DNA of 5,497 nucleotides from JBBAFB01 sp041655595 (GTDB lineage: Bacteria; Bacillota; DULZ01): contig JBBAFB010000132.1 of NCBI GenBank assembly GCA_041655595.1, positions 1 to 5,497 of the forward strand, in the 5' to 3' direction. The notes under the pieces were generated by a model. It had not been told where the DNA came from. It worked only from the letters and a program-made list of their open reading frames with translations, and searched no databases. Positions 4,935-5,497 of this stretch are shown here, piece after piece; positions within the stretch are counted from its first letter, which is position 1, and the number at the start of each line of letters is the position of its first letter. The translations under genes were made by a program, and so were the position numbers.

Positions 4935-4979
4935 TCCTGTCCGTGCGTCGGTAGCGGCAGGGAAACGGAGGTTAGGAGG
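4935..4979 (+). promoter_or_regulatory. ywiC leader with alternative hairpins over the ribosome binding site
   Basis: Fold 1 pairs CCTG-(T)-CCG (4936-4943) with CGGCAGG (4955-4961), seven pairs around an 11-base loop. Fold 2 pairs TCCGT (4940-4944) with ACGGA (4965-4969), and outside it TCCT (4935-4938) with AGGA (4974-4977), which is part of the AGGAGG ribosome binding site (4974-4979). The folds share 4936-4943, so fold 1 would free the ribosome binding site and fold 2 would hide it. I do not recognise a known riboswitch class in it. Confidence 0.4.
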
Positions 4980-4984
4980 CTAAG

Positions 4985-5497
4985 ATGAAACTTCTTTTAC
5001 CTAAAGAACATGGAGCATGGGCTATGTGGATTGCCCCATATCTTATCGGAATTTTACTTACTGAGTTTAAAATAGAACACATTTTTATGCTAATTGCCGT
5101 TTTTTTTGCTTATATTTCAATCTACCCTTTTCTACAAGGGTTACGCAGGCCAAACACCCGAAAGCAAATGTGGCGGTTTACTTTAATTTATTTAGCAGTA
5201 GCCGCAATTTTTGGACTGCCAATTCTTTATCTTTACCCGAAAATTATTTTTATTGTCTTGCTGATGATACCTTCTTTTCTAACTAATCTTTATTTTTTAA
5301 AACGCAATAATGAAAGAGCCTTTATAAACAATTTGGCCGCTTTGATCCCCCTAAACTCAACGGTGCTGATTTCTTATTATATTGGCACCCACCGATACGA
5401 TTTGATGGCCCTAGCTTTATTCCTCTTGATTTTCTTGTTCTTCTTAAGTTCAGTTTTTTATGTTAAGGTTTCCATCAGAGAAAGAGATAATAAAACA
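4985..5497 (+). CDS. ywiC: YwiC-like integral membrane protein, N-terminal part
   Basis: The frame stays open for 171 codons to the right edge, so the C-terminus is missing; family members are usually somewhat over 200 residues. It begins MKLLLPKEHGAWAMW, and the PKEHGAW motif is the hallmark of the YwiC-like family, as is the later SSVFYVKVSIRERDN segment (155-169). About six hydrophobic segments are visible (near 14-27, 31-50, 64-83, 86-104, 115-134 and 139-161), with charged loops such as LRRPNTRKQ (53-61) and LKRNNERAF (105-113), so it is an inner-membrane protein. Biochemical function is unknown; in Bacillus subtilis ywiC lies near fnr and nitrate reductase genes. The ATG has AGGAGG five bases upstream and is read divergently from the methyltransferase operon, so a functional link to that operon is not implied. 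AT-rich codon use is typical for a membrane protein. Confidence 0.85.
   Translation, partial: MKLLLPKEHGAWAMWIAPYLIGILLTEFKIEHIFMLIAVFFAYISIYPFLQGLRRPNTRKQMWRFTLIYLAVAAIFGLPILYLYPKIIFIVLLMIPSFLTNLYFLKRNNERAFINNLAALIPLNSTVLISYYIGTHRYDLMALALFLLIFLFFLSSVFYVKVSIRERDNKT

Overview
The window is from a bacterial chromosome and looks like an anaerobic, corrinoid-using Firmicute (Peptococcaceae or acetogen type, for example relatives of Desulfitobacterium, Desulfosporosinus or Sporomusa). That placement is an inference. It rests on strong GGAGG-type ribosome binding sites, moderate to low GC, a YwiC-like membrane protein, and a methyl-corrinoid/tetrahydrofolate methyl-transfer gene set.

Layout. Five genes lie on the minus strand and are read from right to left: (i) a pterin-binding methyltransferase of the AcsE/MtrH type (3901-4698); (ii) a NarL/LuxR-type response regulator (3049-3690); (iii) a soluble GAF histidine kinase with a complete corrinoid-binding module fused to its C-terminus (908-3013); (iv) a stand-alone corrinoid protein (200-832); and (v) the first 60 residues of a monomethylamine methyltransferase (MtmB)-family protein, cut by the left edge (1-179). 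Gaps (iii)-(iv) and (iv)-(v) are 75 and 20 bases, and gap (ii)-(iii) is 35 bases. A 195-base leader with several competing hairpins separates (i) from (ii). On the right, a YwiC-like integral membrane protein is transcribed divergently on the plus strand (4985 to the edge). It has a clear extended -10 promoter and a leader that could fold over its own ribosome binding site.

How the genes fit together (inference from families). The MtmB-like protein would move a methyl group from a methylated amine or related substrate onto the cobalt of the corrinoid protein. The AcsE/MtrH-type enzyme would then pass it to tetrahydrofolate, feeding the Wood-Ljungdahl or one-carbon pathway. The two-component pair sits between these genes, and the kinase carries a close paralogue of the same corrinoid protein (about 64% identical over 154 residues by my hand count). 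The most interesting hypothesis is that the kinase reads the methylation, redox or occupancy state of its own cobalamin and sets transcription of the pathway through the response regulator. No corrinoid reductive activator, transporter, tRNA, CRISPR array or mobile element is visible in the window.
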